Part shown: one piece after another, positions 35,861 through 50,800 of the stretch
Layout of the letters: every line of letters starts with the position of its first letter
Position numbering within the stretch: position 1 is the first letter of the stretch
Source: Pieris napi
Lineage: Eukaryota; Arthropoda; Insecta; Lepidoptera; Pieridae
DNA length: 64,000 nucleotides
Direction of reading: 5' to 3'
Assembly (NCBI RefSeq): GCF_905475465.1
Contig: NC_062242.1
Location: 9,141,501 to 9,205,500 of the forward strand
Notes under the pieces: generated by a model
What the model was told of the DNA's origin: nothing
Databases searched by the model: none
Seen by the model: only the letters and a program-made list of their open reading frames with translations
Translations under genes and position numbers: made by a program

Positions 35861-38800
35861 GTAAGATTTATATCATTATTTAATATACGCAGTTCAGCTT
35901 AACGGTAACATAATACGTGTTACTGACGGTAATTACGTTTTTTAATTATCATTAGTGTGCTGAGACGAAATGTACAATTAAGTAGTTAGGTATACATTAA
36001 ACGTACATAGTATATATTACTAGCAATGCCCCGCGTCGTCGCGTACCGCGTTCACTCGCGTAGATACCGATCTCGTGGTAGTGGAAAGTCTACTAAGTCG
36101 AACTATAGATATATTTTTGATAGCATAAAATAATACTGTACAACATTTCTTTATCATCAATATTTTCCACGGCGCATGCAATGACAGATTTTTTATGGAT
36201 AATTTTTCACACTTTGGGTTATATAATTGCATTGAAAATGTAATATAGCCTATGTTAGCAGGTTTCTAATGGTGAAAGAATTTTTGAAATAGGTCCGGCA
36301 GTTACAAACATACGTACAAAACCACAAATGTTTCCTCTTTATAATATTAGTATATAATATAATACTCGCTCTATGAAGCAAAATGGACGAAATAAATAAT
36401 AAAAAACAAAATCCCACAAGGAAAACATCAGAAGAATAATTGAAAAAAGTCTTAGAAACGGAATAATCTTTATAAGAAAAAGAGGGATGGTAATTGAAAT
36501 TTGACAATCGCCAACAATGTTGAGATGAATTTTCATTTGCGTGACATTTGATAATGATAAAAGTTATTTTATAATTTAATCTTACAAAGTAATGTAATAC
36601 CAAAAAAAACTAAATTAAATAACCTAATGTATATATATCTTATATATAAAATTCTCGTGTCGCGGTGTTTGTAGTTAAACTCCTCCGAAACGGCTTGACC
36701 GATTCTCATGAAATTTTGTGTGCATATTGGGTATGTCTGAGAATCGGACAAAATCTATTATTCATCCCCCTAAATGCTAAGGGTAGTCCCTAATTTTTAT
36801 TTTTTATTTTTATATAAACTCTTATTTTTTTATGTTACAACATACAAAAATACATACAACCCCAATTTTTCACCCCTCTACGATCAACCCAATTTTTTTA
36901 TTATAGTAGATACATAGTTATTTTTATTGAACTAAAAAAAAAATTCCTAGAAATAATATACATTGCAAAACAACGTTTGCCGGGTCAGCGAGTATTATTA
37001 TAATATATGACACGCTTGGACAACAAAAACTACCATTTAGTAGAATTTACATTAAACTAGCAACACAGAGCGTTGCATAATTTACGAAGCAAGAAGACAT
37101 CCTTGGAAATAATCAAAACAGGGCCGCTGTAAGCCGCTTATCCACCCCCAGGTCTCCCAACCCCCCCGGGGTTGCCAGTAGCTTGTTAGTTGTTTTAATT
37201 AGTAAAGTTTGATGTTCACTTTTTACATTTATTGATATTTTTAGAAGCCTTTTCGCCGGGCAGTTTTAGCCCTAACTACTCAACTTATACCGGCTATGTT
37301 AAGTTAACGATGTGCGCAATTCATTTTCAAAGGCCGCGGTACTTCGGAACGTCACTCTTACCGTAAATTCGGACAGTGACGTCACACTGTTACGTCATTA
37401 TAGTTCGATAGAACTTGATTCTCATTTTGTAAAAAAGTATATAGTTTTTGTAAATAAAGAAACAACGTGTAGTGAATAATAATAATACCAACAAAGGAGT
37501 ACAGTGAAAAGGAGTAAGGAAACTCTATGCCACAAATGTTTTAGTGCTAAAGAAACTCCTAACAACATACGCCGTCATGTACAATATTAAAATAATAAGG
37601 GTTAATAACCTTCTTAAGCTAGATCACTGGAAGACGACGAGAAAATGTCTCAATAAATGTTTCGATGAAATCCAAAGCTGAAATGAAACCTCGGCTTTTC
37701 AATCAAGTTCAATAGATTCAACATTCCGACCTATAAATTTCAGTAAATCAGTAAACAAAATGTACACCATTAGACCTAAACGCCGATACACGTTTAATGC
37801 GAGAAAATAATCCTATAGCATTCTATAATCCCTGTTGCCGTCTCTGTCGCACGCATTCACGTGGCCCATTGTCCTCTCACTCCCACGAGCGAAGCCGCGT
37901 AACGATGGCAGCTGGGAATTCCTTTTTTGAATTTAATTTTTTTATTCTGTATTCTTTTTATGAGTCCTTTTGAATTTTACGGCCAGTTGCTTTTTAATCT
38001 GGCAATTTCATTGATAGTGATAGGTGAATTAATTTTTTTATTCGTTCCAACTTTAATTTTAATAAGAATGTACCCTTCCATAGTATCGAAAGTTCAATTT
38101 TAATAAGTTAAAACCGATTTTTATTTGTCTATATTGATATTAAAAACATTTCTGAATATAAGAGATGCATACAAACGAGTTCAACGCGCGCAACACTTAT
38201 TACAGCTTCATAAATACTTTATAATTCTTATAATATAAAAGCGGACAAGTGCGAGTCGGATTTGTCCATATGTTGAGACATTACCCACATCTTGCTAAAT
38301 AAGTATAAACGTTTCACCAGCCAAAAAGTATTTATATAAATGTATTTTTATATATTCTTGCATATAGATCGTAAAGCATTCTAGAATACATCTACCTACC
38401 GAGTTATATGGCTTTGTTTATATTTAAAGAACTATATTTCTCATTACAAAAAATATTTTTTTTATTGAGATACAGACAGACAGCAACGTGTAAAATCAGC
38501 GTTAAAATATCTTGAAGCCATATCACAGTCCATATATATTATCCTTGGTTTTCCTTTGTCAAACTAAACTAAGCGAGACAAAGTGACTATACGACGAAAC
38601 TTAAAATTTGTCACACAAAATCAATGATTGGGGTCATTGACTATCCGGTGTCGTATCCCCAATCGATAATTCGGTCACCGTGTCGAATGAAGCACCTTAA
38701 TACTTAAGGAATAAATCCATACATCTATACCATACACGAAGTAGCAGAGTTTGCCTAGTGACTTAAGCTTGCGGCTCTCTTCCCTGAATTCGTAGGTTCG

Positions 38801-41800
38801 AACCCCAGCACTAGTGGAATTTCTATGTGCGCATTTAACACTCGAAGGAAAAACCGTGAGGACAAGAGAAGTCGACGGCGTGTGTCAGGCAAAGGCTGAT
38901 CACATACTTGTATTATTACAATAAAACAAATGATCACAAAACAGATACAGAAATCTGAGGGCCAGACCTAAAAGGTTGTAGCGGAACTGCTTTTTTCCTG
39001 AGGTATATAGATGTATAAAATGATCAGGATATATGTAATATTACCGCCGTGGCGTTGTTATTTATATTAAGATACAATGTTTTTGTATAAATAAGATAAA
39101 AATATTGATAATCAAATTATTTAAATTTTTAATACTCTAATTGAAAGATATAATATTAATAATACTCATAGTTTAGATAAATAGTTTGTGAATTTTGGAT
39201 ACATTTTTCCAAAGAACAAATTTAGACAACACAGATTATATCATCGCCATAACACATAACGCAACAGATATAGCAAAATATTTAAAAAAATCAAGCGGGA
39301 ATAACTCAGCTGTCAAAATCACTTGACAGACGGACTCTTCGAATTTAAATTGTCTCTGAATCTTTGTCTACATTTTTATTGAAATCCCATACCTATTTAG
39401 ATATGTTTTTGAGGTTTAGGGCTACATGCGTACCAAACTGAGTCTTTCCACGTAAAACCTGTGACCCAAATGAAATGTCAAAGTTGATAAATACCAGAAG
39501 GCATATAATTAAATTAAAGAAACGCTAGCCTTGTCTCGGTCCGTGGGGCTTCGATAATCAATGCCTTGTAACTGACCAGTAGACGGTTTGAATTACATAA
39601 AATCAATAGTGTTTTGTTACTCAACAACATATGGTTCAAAAGATATTTGCATGACTACAGACGCAAAAGGATATGGAAACTGTCTTATTTCTTGTAATAT
39701 ATACGCCATGCCTCCTGCTGATAGAGGACCAATCTTTGTTTTCAATTTATGAACTACTTACGATGTCATGTGGAACATGGTGTAATGGTTGCAGCTCCTT
39801 ACAAACGTTGTGTAAAAAAAACTTGGCGATTAAAAGAGTGACGGAGAGTTTTTTGCCAGTTCTTCCCTTCCATTCTACGCCCTTGATTTGAGAACTGGCA
39901 GTAAATGTGAAATTTGAATTAATACAAGTATATTTCTGTTTTGACGTTCATAAGTTTACATTGTGTTACCTATACGAATTAATGATTTTGAATTATTAGG
40001 TATAGAATTTCATTTGATTATTTAATATGACTTCGAGAGCAATACAGATCATAAAAATTTTCGATACCATTTCTATATTACATACTGTCTTTAGCCACAA
40101 AATAGGCTCCAGTTTCGGTGATTGTGACCTCTTAATCAGCTCTTGTTAGTCCTAAATATATTTTTTTAAATGTAATAGAAGGCTCTTCTGATGTTTAGTG
40201 ATACCGCCGCCCATAAACACTCATTACCATTGCCAGAAGGCTCGCAAGTGCGTTGCCGGCCTTTTAAGACTTGGTACGCTGGAAGGATGGTGTTCAGTTC
40301 CATATAGTGGTGGTGCGTGGAAAAAACTGCTTTAAGAAACGCTCAGTTGTGGAACGACGGACGTCGACGTGATACGGGTGGTATTTTTTATTCTGCCTTG
40401 CCGTCCGAGAATGAATGCTGCAGGTATTAGTCACCTAATATCCAGTAGCACTACAACTTTATCTGGACCTCAAATTCCATCCTTTTCTTTGATAATTTCG
40501 ATGTTATAAGGTTGATCACCACGTAGTGATCAGCTTTCTGACACATTGTACTAGACTGACTAGAGGGAAAGACTCAGGTATGGGAGTAGCTTTCTAAAGT
40601 CGCCTTTAGTCTTGCTTTCTTTCTGTTTGTTGACATATAGTACTATAACAATGCCCTCCATTCAACATACATAATTTTTATATAAATAATTGAATTGTTC
40701 ACTTAAGAAACTTAAATGATTTAGGAAGGTTTTAGAAAGAAATTACTAGTAAATCGTTAACGAAAAAAATAAAAAAATGTAAATAATGTATAGAAATAGT
40801 AAAAATCAAATTCCAAATAATTTTAATAAATTTTGAATACAACAATGATTACCAACACTGATTAAGTGTTTTCTATATTTTAAAAGCGTTTCTTTGTTTA
40901 AATAAACGAATTAACATTAACTTATTTAACGTAGATATATATATAATAACCATGCTCATGCTCATTTTAAACTCTGATTTAAAGCTTTCATTAAAGCGTT
41001 GAAATTGGCAAATAGATATTTAATTATAACAGTGTAATAGCTGATTTAACAAGTTTCTTCCTTTTAAATTGTGTTTATCCAGTCATAGATAAGAGAGAGA
41101 AGATAGTTATATTGTGTTGTCATAAATTAATATTTATTTCCAACACACAAGCATTATGCAGTATTCTTATCCTACATAGTAATAATAATAATTATTAAAT
41201 ATTGATTGTTATATTATTGATTAGATTATTATTAAAATTTACGGACGCGGAATCTGCCCTGGAATTATGGAACTTGTTGTAGCCTACAAAAGTTTATCGG
41301 TATAAGTTCAGTAATTTCAACGTGAAACTGAAATAGCTTTAGTCCTTAATATGTTAAAGTTTTAATTACCTATAAACTGAAAGTTTTTTTTAAATATTAA
41401 ACGTTATATATAAACACTATTTAAAAGTCTTCACAGGTGCCATTTCCTATTGATTCACGGAAAAAGTAACCTTTAAATGTTTCTAGGACCAATTAATTGT
41501 GCAAGCAATGCATTACGCATACAAATCATATATCTTTCCCTAAAACAATAGCTTATCAATCAAACTTAATCTTTGGAAAGCTCATTAGTGGCTGACAGCT
41601 ATATTTAACATACGGAGATTATGAGTAATGCTTAGTTTAGCCACAGACTAGACAAGCGTACGAATGTAGTGTTTCAGTTAGTAAACAAATACAAATTAGG
41701 ATAGGACCGAAATAAATAAAGATTTGTCCTACAAACATACCTACCATTTTTATACAAGAATTATTGTATTAAGGAGAATTGACTGAAAAGTTATATAACC

Positions 41801-44800
41801 TCTTTGACAGTATTAAGGCACTGTATTGTTTTCTTAAATCTTGTCTTTGGCTCGCTGGAGGTATTCAAAAAAGTATGTTCTAAATTCAAAAAAAATATTC
41901 AGTTTGAATAAATATTGAAATTTCGCTGTAGTTGACTTTTTGCAATTCGAATTATCGACGTGTGAGAACAGAATTCGAATTTCAAAATAAAAGCGTCGTG
42001 TCCATAAAGTATGTATAAATCAAAAAATTAAAATTTTACGTATAAAAGAGAATTTTCAAAAGTTAATGATTCACATTTATAAAGTCCCATCACGGTTAAT
42101 CGAGGTCAGGCTGTCGCACGCCGGTTAAATTAACTATCATATTTTATAACGATACCTGGAACTATATAGAGCTGTTAAGCCAGTTTTTACCAAATAATTA
42201 TGCCATCAATATCTCGATTAAACTTTAAAATATTTAAAATAACATAGATCAGTGGAGCTACAACCTTTTTAGGTCTGGGCCTCAGATTTGTGTATCTGTT
42301 ACACACACGGGGACAAACCTACGACCTCAGGGATGAGAGTCGCACACCAACACTGCTCCTTTAAAATATTTACCGAAAGCAAAAATATTTGTAAACTTTG
42401 GTAGTGAACATACAAACAAGTATTTTCATAGTCTGTGGCAACATAATCTACACAAAACTGGAAAAGAAAAACACTCGCCAAAATTCTAGGCAATTCATAA
42501 TGTTGCGTACAGAATTTTAACATTTTCTTTATTAAATAACAGAACAAGAAACACAATTGGATACTTTAAAGTGGCTAACTAAGCCTCAAAACTAAATAAA
42601 CTTTAATCAGACCTTCAGTAAAAGGAGCCAATAAAATTGGCGAAGAACTGTTAAAGTCAGTCATGCGCCATTCTGGAAATATTTTAACGGATAGCTTAAG
42701 AATATTACTCATACTTATTTGCAGCGATTTGTAAATATTATTAATAAATACAGCTTATGTTTACTAATCGGATTTACTATATGTTTGTACTTACTTTTTA
42801 TTTGACTAGAAAATACGTAAAATAACCTGTAGTTTATGGCCACCATTTGCAGTTGGAAAAAGTTTTTCCAAGAACTGCTATAAAATTTTGAACACTATCA
42901 AGAATTAAACATAAAAAATTTCTGCAAATATTACAGTGTGTGGAATTAGCCTTAAAATTGGACTTGTCTAGATAATGTCTACTAAACCTTTTAGTTAATT
43001 TACTATCTTAATCCCATAGAACTAGCTACCGCTTAATAATTTCTTATCGAATGAAAGCAATAACAGCTCTATAAAAATATCTTTGAACATAAATAATTTT
43101 GAATTTATCATTTTTGAATTCCGAACGGCTACCGGCGCCCTTTGAGGTACCGCCATCTTGCGCCGCCATGTTTGTTTTTGCTTTTTTTATAAAATTTAAT
43201 GCGATGCTCTTGTCAACGTCAAACTTATCTTTGACTTTATTTTAAAGGAATATTTCGCTACTTCTGATAAATTTAGTTCGCTTTTACGTAGTTGTTAATA
43301 ATATGTCAAAGATGACGTTGGAATTTATTTTTTGTTAAGGCTTTTTTTGTTTTAAGGAATGTCATTTGGGTTTTTATTATAACCTGTGGTTTGTATCTGT
43401 TTTATGCAAGAGACGTCTCAATTACAGGTTCTAATTGATCAAAATTTCTAGGATATTTTCAATTTAGTGGACGGAGCATAGACTATATATGCCAATTTGT
43501 TTTTAATACTTATCTGCAGCGCCAACACAGTAATAGACAATAATAGATGTTATTTATAAAATAAAAAAATGTGTGCGTGTACTAGGTGTACACACGTAAG
43601 AAGTGAAACTTATATAAAACCTTTGTTGTACGCAGAGCCATAATTGGTTTGTTTTAAGTTTAGAGGTCCGAAACTATTTCTTTAAACACAGTAAATTTTG
43701 ATACACTGCCTAGCATACAATTTACAAATTAATTGCTGCAAATTGCGATTAGCAAATTTCAAGTCGAAAATGTAATCCGTTGTCAAACTTCAAAGTTAAA
43801 AAACAATAATAGAACCAAACAGATTCATTACAACTAATTATAGTTAATGAAATTATTACAGAGAAAAAATCAACTACAGAGACGTGTAGAACTTTACTGA
43901 GAAACTTAATATTTATCAGAGTTTTTTTATATATTTAAAACTAAAATGTTACTCTCAGGAACCCTCACACTAATTGCTGAGTAAACAAACCATGTTTGTT
44001 ATTGCTTTCGGCTATTTGATTCAGTGAAGCACTTGGCACCTCCCGATTTTCCGAGACCACAGACTAATGTACCGTATTTTAACGAGATTTTATATTTCGA
44101 AGTATATTTTTTTTTATCTTCCATAGATAATTATTTTAATGCAGTCTTTATATATTCAAATATATTTATTTATGTATGGAAGTATCCAAGAAACCATGGT
44201 ATGAAAGTCGAGATTTCATTACAACAATAAACAGATTGAGATTTGGTCGTAATATTGCGCCGTCACCCCTAGCAAGATTTGGGATTGTTTCAAACAATCA
44301 ATGTAATCACTGTCAAGCAGAAGAAGGAACGATCCACCACATTATTTTCTATTGCCAAAGTTTCCTCATTCAAAGACTTGTGCTACCAATGCATATAAGT
44401 GTGTTTCCTCCCGCCCGCCACCACTCAACGTTTTACTAAAAGACCAACATCCTATAAACCTATTTATAATTACACAAAAAATACAATTCAAACAATTTAA
44501 ATGACGAAATTTAGTGAAGTGAAGTTAGTGACTCCTAAGTAATGAATATTTTCCAAATAAGTTTTGACTTAAAGGGTTATGTAACCAGGTCATAAAATTT
44601 AATAATAAAAATGTGTGCGTGTACTAGGTGTACACACGTCACAAGTGAAACTTCTTTATGACGTTATTTATCGAAAAATTATCTACTATATGCAACTTTA
44701 CAGAAATTGGTTAAATAAAGTTAAATTAGAAAAAGTTTAACAAAAGGCTTTTATTATCATAGACATGAATACAAATACAATTACTACTAAGATTATTACA

Positions 44801-47800
44801 GAATTTCATTAATTGTAATAGAATTATTACTATCATTGTTATCGTTATTATATATTTTTATTATTAATGGCTTCGAATCTCTTTGGATCAAGCGTGGTAG
44901 GGAGAAGAAAAAGATGGCGCGTAACCGAAAAATGTGACGGTAATTTTTTTCCAACGCCGATAAAGAAGTTTGACTTCAAAAAGCAACATGTCCCGTAACC
45001 GAAAAACGTGACGATTTGCTACAAAATTTCTCCCATACGTCGATAAAGAAGTTTCACTTCAAAAAAAAAACTTCTTTTTAAACCTAGATTTTATTAAAAA
45101 TTTTGACTAACAAATTGTTTTTGTTTACCTATTGTAACGACAACATTGATTGAAAATCGTTAAAGTAATTTCACTATAGACGGTCTCCAAACAAAATCTT
45201 ATTGTGTTGTTATCTTAAAGTGATGACAGCTAAGTTTATTTTACACCCCAAACCGCGCGTGCCACCGCGGGGCTTATAAGCCCATCGCATAAACAAACAC
45301 CCTGTGAACTTCAGGCCTGTGCACTCATGATAAACACTTCGTCACGCCTCACCGAAGTGAAAGTGTATCAATGTTTTTTATTTGATAAAAATGAAAACTA
45401 ATTGTTTAAGATTTTGTCAGTTGTCATTGTCTAGACTGGCTTTGGTTATTATAAAAGTCGATTCCTCTTGTGATCGGGAATTGATTCCTCAGTTCAGAAC
45501 TGGAGATTTGTGACAGGTTTGAGAAGACTGAGACATGATTGGTTATTGGTTTGTGGACTCAGTTTCCGGACTTAGACTCTCATTACAATGTGTAAGAATT
45601 GGGAGCCCTTTTAAGTAAGAAATACCTGTGTCAGGGTTCCCAGCTCTTCCATAACAAACTTAAGTATACATTCCTTAAAATATATTTATACATAATTTTT
45701 TATTAAAAACTAAGTAGTTATTTATTTACACAAATACAGTATTTACAATTTTCTTAACCTATAAAGTAATAATAAAAATAATTAAAAATAAATAAAATTA
45801 AAATTAAAACAAATTTAAAAAGTTTGGTCCCTGTGGCAGTGTACCTTTAACGCTGGCAGCATTTCCTCGCTGTATTGCGAGACTTATTCTTTGAGCCAGG
45901 AAAGTGCCAGCTCTGCGGTCACCGGTACTATCTACCAGGCGCCAACTTAAATCTTTAATAAGCGCCTGTGCACTTGAACCCCACGGCCCAAGAGTCTCTA
46001 CTCCAAAGGGAACAAAATTGAAGTTGGAGGAAAGACTCTTATATTTGTGCCGTTTGTTATTTTCTGCCTGCTCTGCGGCCGCGCCAGCTTTTTGGCTTGT
46101 CCGAAGGAGATGAGACGGGGCAAAGGTGTCTACACAGGTAGCATCCCATACTAGAGCCCGTCCCATTTTCCAAGGGATCAAAGACATTCCATCTGGCCGC
46201 TTGCCATCGTCTCTTGCGATGCCTGTTGGCTCCAAAATTGCTGGAAAATTGTGTATTTGTGTAAATATAACTACTTAGTTTTTAATAAAAAATTAAATGA
46301 CTTTCATTTTATACATAATTTAATTACATCTTTTATTTTATTTACTTTTCAACTGTTATCAACACGCCTGAGTGCATGAGTGAGTGTGTGGGTGCAAATG
46401 TGTAAGTGTGTTTTGTGACTCACTTGTCAGTGAGTGAATGAAAAAAGTGTGTAAGTCCTGGCTAACTAAGCCTAACTCCATCCAAAAGCACAGAACACTG
46501 GGCACTTCGCAGGCTTCTCGGAGCGACCTCACAGTTCTGAGGATTTCTGCGCGTTGTTTAGCCACAGCCTCGCATTCCAGGACTACGTGGTTGACTGATT
46601 CCTCTGCGCTGAAACAGCCTCTGCACAGGGGCTGTCTGTCGCGCCTAGGACAAAAAGATGTTTATTAAGGAGACCCTTAATTGTCCCTATCATTGTATTG
46701 AAATTAGTTCTGTTTAGGTTTAGAAGTCGCTTGGTCAATTGCGAGTTAATGTGGCAGTGCCATTTTGGACTATCTTGAGTCCACGCTCTGACTGAGAGAT
46801 GAATATAAGTTGTTTTGATTTTGAAAAAATGTTTAATAGTTTAAGTATTAGGTGGGCTGAGAAGTTCGTTAGAACCCTCTTTTTTTTTTGATTTGATTTT
46901 TCAATATGCCTTCGAGGGCGATACATCGATTATAACGGTTATACATGTAACAAGTACACACCAATAATATAAAACGTTTTTTAATATTGAATCACATCTC
47001 CATATTGAAATAATTTTCACCTTAAACACCCTCCTGAAAACTTTACCAAACAAATCCAAAGCATCCGCCAAATTAAAGAGTAATAGAAATTCCCTTTAAA
47101 TTATGCAAATACCATTAAGAATACATCGTGTTCAATCAACCGCGGCGTCGCACCGGGACTGGGATGGAGCCAGGGCTTTTGGCACCACGTGTCGAATTCG
47201 CACGGTTGGGGCGTTGACAATACTTAAATAAACTTTCTAATAAAACATTCGGTGTTTACGACACGGTTTCGAGCGAGACATTTGTTTATACGTACTCAAA
47301 TGGCAACGCATTATTCTGTCAATGTCATTTTTTTTTAAATATTTTCTTAAGTCGTAGATGTGTAGCAACTAAAGCCTGGCCAAAATATTTTTGTTCGGTC
47401 ATTTATCGCGTGTCCGAAGACGTGAAAAGACAAGAGCACAGAGCTATGAATTTAATAACGCAGATTTAACTAGCCGAGTTAAACGTACATAACTAAACGA
47501 AAAACTACAAAGATCAAACTTCCTTCCTATAATATTTACAAGTATTATTTTATTACTAATTCTATATTCTAGTCTTATAATCAAGTATTATTAATTTATG
47601 TTATAGACCGGTTGCTGGGTAAAGGGACAATAAAAATTGATACTATTTTCACTCCCAATCACTTACAACAGTAATTAATTATAACTAACTAAAAAGAGTG
47701 CCTGCGTTTGTCTATATATACTCTATAAATTATAAAACATAGTCTGAGTGGGCCAATTGTTTGTACACTATTAAACAAAAAAATACCTGTTTTCACAACT

Positions 47801-50800
47801 TTTTTTAAACATAATTGCCCTTCACGCGACCCATTGGAAGTATTAGATTACAAATTCGGTAGGTACACAATTTTCGCATTTACAACCCCGTGTGTTAACA
47901 CGCGCCTAAGTGTTTACACTTCAATGTCAATTCAAGTGTTTTTGAATAACAACGAATGATATGTTTTTATAGAGGAAGTGCTTCTAGTGCCAGCAAATCA
48001 ATTTCGTATAAAGTTTTCTATACATTTATATAGAGACTGCTATAAAAGAGTTATTTCATATAAGTTTGCTTAGCCTATAGCTTAAAAAAATGCGTTTAAT
48101 CATTTGACAACAATTCATTATAATGTAAGATTTGGGAACCCTTTTGAGTAAAAAAATACCTGTGTCATGGTTCCCAGCTCTTCCATAATAAACTTAATAG
48201 TAAATTCCATACTATATATGTACCTATATATCTATATATAATTTAATTACATCTTATTTATGATTTTTTTGTTTTTAAGCTTAAATACTGGTAATTTAAT
48301 TAAGATAATAATGTTATTAGTATGGGATATTTCATGGGAATTTAAAATCATTTCAGATTATTTATTATAGAACCTATACAAATTGTTACTCTTTTTTTAA
48401 TTCAGTTTAGAAATTAAAATTATTCGTCATTTTAAGATCCCGCCAAAACGCAAGGCAAGATGGCGTCGCACCAGGTCAAACGTCAAGTTTTTTTATGTTT
48501 ATTTATTTATTTATAAAATAATCTTTTAATTTTTTTTTAAATAATTATTTATTTATTTATAAAATAATAAATCTTTAATTATCATTCTTAAATTAATACA
48601 CATTAGGTTTTGATCTAAATAGTATCTGAAGTAATTAAACAAGGCACTATTAGAAAAAGACAGACGAAGACTATTTACTATGGTACATTATAATTTAACT
48701 AATCTGTGACCGTCATGTGATTAATATTTAATATTTTCTTTAAAAATTAGATATTTATTTAAAAATTAATATTTTTTCATTTTTGATTTTTTTTATTAAT
48801 AGTTTAAAGTTTTTGTTCTCTATAACGCAACTGAAAGTTATGTTTTATACAGATTACTCTAAATACTTTATTTTGCATACTGTCAAATAGTATTTTCTAC
48901 TATACTCCTGTTATTTGCACAGATTGCCTCAAACTTGCACCAATATTAAAGTCATACTACTAGTTCAAATAGATTTCTCTTTAAATCCCGTATTTTCCTC
49001 GTCATATCTAGCCACTAAGCAGCCATCTTGATAGTTAATTCAATTAATAATTTTGTAATTTTCGTTTTAATGCCGCGATACTTCGTGTCTTGGGTACACG
49101 CCATTAAGTTTGAGTGTAATTGAAGTTTTATATTGAAGCAAAACGAAGGCTTTACTGTATATTTAAAATTATATTCATTTGGAAATTTACCACATAGTAT
49201 AACTTTATGACCACTTAACCCGGGAATAATGTGGATATTTCGCAACATTAGCTTTAATTATTATTTCCTACGTTTAAACATCAAATAATTGTTAGTGTTC
49301 ATATATCTTTTTTTGGCTCTCGATCTATACTTCCTAATAGAATCAGGGTAATCGAAAAATACGTATAAATCTTCCTTTATCTCTTCTTCGTGGATATACA
49401 AAACCCATATTACAAATAGACTTTCCGGCATTAATCTAAACCCATAAATAATGGTAATGGCGTCCAAAATTAATTGCCCTCACTTATAAAGTCATTGCTT
49501 ACGTCACGCGGCTCGCACGCGACCACTTAAGTTATCTGTGTGCACAGCACTTCACACTTGATAACACTTACTTGCAAAAAGTACTCGCACGAGGATTTAA
49601 TAAACTTATGACATTTATTATCTATGTACCAAGAATAGCTCGATTTTCTGTAAAACTATGCTGAATAATTGAGAATAAATTTGTTTAAATTTATAATCAA
49701 ACTGTATTAGAATTCAAAAATTTTCTAGACACGTTAACACTGGTGCTTAGATAAGACCTCTGTAAAACAAAAAGTTTGGCTATTAAAGAGTGGCGGAGAG
49801 TTTATTGCCAGTTCTTCTCGTTCAACGCCCTTGATTTGAGAACTGGCAGTAAATGTAAAATTAGAAGCATTTAATGTATTTTTTTTGTGTTAGGTACCTA
49901 AATTAATAAATGATTTTGACTTTTCTGCTCCTCTTGGAGTATTTTTAGCAACCTTCACGAAGTTTTTTTACGGCAAACGAACCTACACAATACAATACGA
50001 TCCATGGACACCTTAATACATTAATATTTTAAACCTTTTTAAGAACAAGACCTGGGTGAATGGACTAAAGTCTTTTGCCCATACAGCCAGGTCTTGTTCT
50101 TAAAAAGGTAGGGATAAATTAATATCATCATCATCATCATAAACACCCATTGTACTGCGTTGTCTATTGTTATTATTGTCCCTTCATAACAAAATTTAGA
50201 TTCAGTTCAATAAAATTAATATACCTAATACGAATAAGGTGTTTAAAATATACAAATTGCTGATAATTCAACTCTTGATAAATTAAATAAGACCGGAAAC
50301 GATAAAATTAATCTTAGATGTTCACACTGAGTATAGATAATATTGTTTCAAGTTTCCTTCGTAAGAAATTATATTTTAATTTCCTTAAAAGATTTCATTG
50401 AATTTTCCCGTGTTGCATAGAGCAGATAACAATCACGTTGCAATTAATAAGTCGTACTAAAGTATAGTTACGTTCTTGCAAGGACCTACACTGAGTCTTG
50501 GTTCTTTACAAACTTTTTTGTGTGGTTGTGGTGGAAAAAAGTGGAATGTTTTTTGCTATTTAGAAATAGAGTTGTAGATATTATAACAACGCAAACAATA
50601 TGTCGTCCAAGAAATTTCTCCGAGAGCTTTCGCAGGAGTAACTTCTAGCTTCTAAAATTAAATAATAACCGTTACTGAATTCATATTATATACGAAAGAG
50701 GTTATAACGTATTTTTACTTTAACAATACTCCATCCGTTGGGGTATTAGCAAAATTTTAAAGGTGGAGAAACAGCCTCTTATATTTAAAAAGATAAAATT

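Noticed and set aside
36250..36603. 117-codon - strand open frame with hydrophobic segments
   Set aside because: Overlaps the Helitron-like repeat and AT-rich sequence; codons are mostly T/A-driven Phe, Ile, Tyr and Ser; no motif.
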